A stretch of DNA of 6,784 nucleotides from Candidatus Neomicrothrix sp. UBA825. GTDB taxonomy: Bacteria > Actinomycetota > Acidimicrobiia > Acidimicrobiales > UBA8592. The position numbers and the translations under genes were made by a program. The number at the start of each line of letters is the position of its first letter. Positions within the stretch are counted from its first letter, which is position 1. Location: the NCBI GenBank assembly GCA_002295705.1, contig DBHP01000088.1:1-6784 (forward strand). The letters run 5' to 3'. Positions 6,392 through 6,784 of the stretch are shown one piece after another. The notes beneath the pieces are model-generated. The model searched no databases and had not been told where the DNA came from. It saw only the letters and a list, made by a program, of their open reading frames with translations.

Positions 6392-6784
6392 TGGGAGATT
6401 GGGTTACGAATGAGTATCAGATAATTGCTCATAAAGGTAATTCGTCTGGGTGCCCTGAAAATACAAACGCAGCTATTGCGTCTGCTATCGAAAATCAATG
6501 CACTATGGTCGAAATTGATGTGTCGGTGACTTCTGACGGGTATTCGGTGGCTTTGCATGGCCCAAGTCTTGAAAGTACTACCTCTGGATCTGGGAAAGTA
6601 AATCAAACTGTCCTTGAAGAGTTGTTGAACTACTTTGTTAGAGGACAAGATGGCGAAATCACTGACATAAAGGTCTCGTTAGTTGAAGATCTATTAAGAA
6701 ATTTCGGATCGAAGACTAAATGGAATCTGGATCTCAAAGAAGGTCGCATTGAAGATGATTTAAGTCAAGTAATTTATAACCTTG
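6391..6784 (+). CDS. Glycerophosphodiester phosphodiesterase (C-terminus cut by window edge)
   Basis: GDPD enzymes split glycerophosphodiesters, the deacylated phospholipid headgroups, into glycerol-3-phosphate and an alcohol using a divalent metal. My translation from ATG at 6391 stays open for 131 codons to the right edge; the remainder of the TIM barrel is missing. The N-terminal signature is IIAHKGNSSGCPENTNAAI with catalytic His14. MVEIDVSVTSDGYSVALHG (39-57) supplies metal ligands Glu41 and Asp43 and the second catalytic His56. TTSGSGKV (63-70) and WNLDLKE (111-117) match later family blocks. Two usually conserved positions differ: the HRG arginine is Lys15, and the HD aspartate after His56 is Gly57. 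No signal peptide is seen, so it is probably cytosolic, like UgpQ. Start choice is forced by an in-frame TAG at 6379-6381. It is divergent from the MgtE-like gene. Confidence 0.85.
   Translation, partial: MGDWVTNEYQIIAHKGNSSGCPENTNAAIASAIENQCTMVEIDVSVTSDGYSVALHGPSLESTTSGSGKVNQTVLEELLNYFVRGQDGEITDIKVSLVEDLLRNFGSKTKWNLDLKEGRIEDDLSQVIYNL

Noticed and set aside
6367..6648. Minus-strand open frame opposite the GDPD gene
   Set aside because: The plus strand carries HKG, PENT and EIDV family motifs here; the minus-strand product has no recognisable features.
1..6784. CRISPR arrays, transposases, tRNA or rRNA genes, attachment sites, toxin-antitoxin or defence genes
   Set aside because: Nothing resembling these was seen on either strand; all genes are chromosomal housekeeping or metabolic types.

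Overview
The window reads as ordinary chromosomal DNA from a bacterium, most likely a moderately AT-rich actinobacterium, perhaps an uncultured Acidimicrobiia-type lineage. The organism call is inference. It rests on the pairing of a PRC-barrel/MgtE-N/CBS protein with a DUF1003 membrane protein (a neighbourhood remembered from Actinobacteria), on the style of the amidohydrolase and SGNH proteins, and on two genes that look leaderless. All space is used: eight genes, six on the minus strand and two on the plus strand, and no gap longer than about 135 bases.

Layout, left to right. Positions 1-2040 hold a minus-strand run transcribed right to left: SurE nucleotidase, then a small flavodoxin-like protein, then a sugar phosphate isomerase/epimerase-type TIM-barrel protein cut by the left edge. 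Positions 2160-2558 hold a plus-strand arfB-like ribosome-rescue factor, divergent from surE. Its 3' end overlaps the tail of the next minus-strand gene. Positions 2546-6256 hold a second minus-strand run: MgtE-like CBS protein, DUF1003 protein (start and stop codons overlap), amidohydrolase, SGNH hydrolase. From 6391 to the right edge is a plus-strand glycerophosphodiester phosphodiesterase, divergent from the MgtE-like gene.

How they may work together. The MgtE-like protein has the cytosolic Mg2+-sensing half of an MgtE channel but no channel domain. It is tightly coupled to a two-helix membrane protein, so a joint role at the membrane is plausible but unproven. The amidohydrolase and SGNH hydrolase look like a co-transcribed hydrolase pair of unknown substrate. 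SurE, ArfB and GDPD are housekeeping functions: nucleotide salvage, ribosome rescue and phospholipid-headgroup turnover.

The most interesting signal is in start-site architecture. Both plus-strand genes have forced ATG starts with no Shine-Dalgarno sequence. Each has a TANNNT hexamer ending exactly six bases before the ATG, as expected for leaderless transcripts. Most minus-strand genes have Shine-Dalgarno sequences (clear for four, weak for surE). I found no CRISPR array, mobile element, RNA gene or convincing undescribed system.
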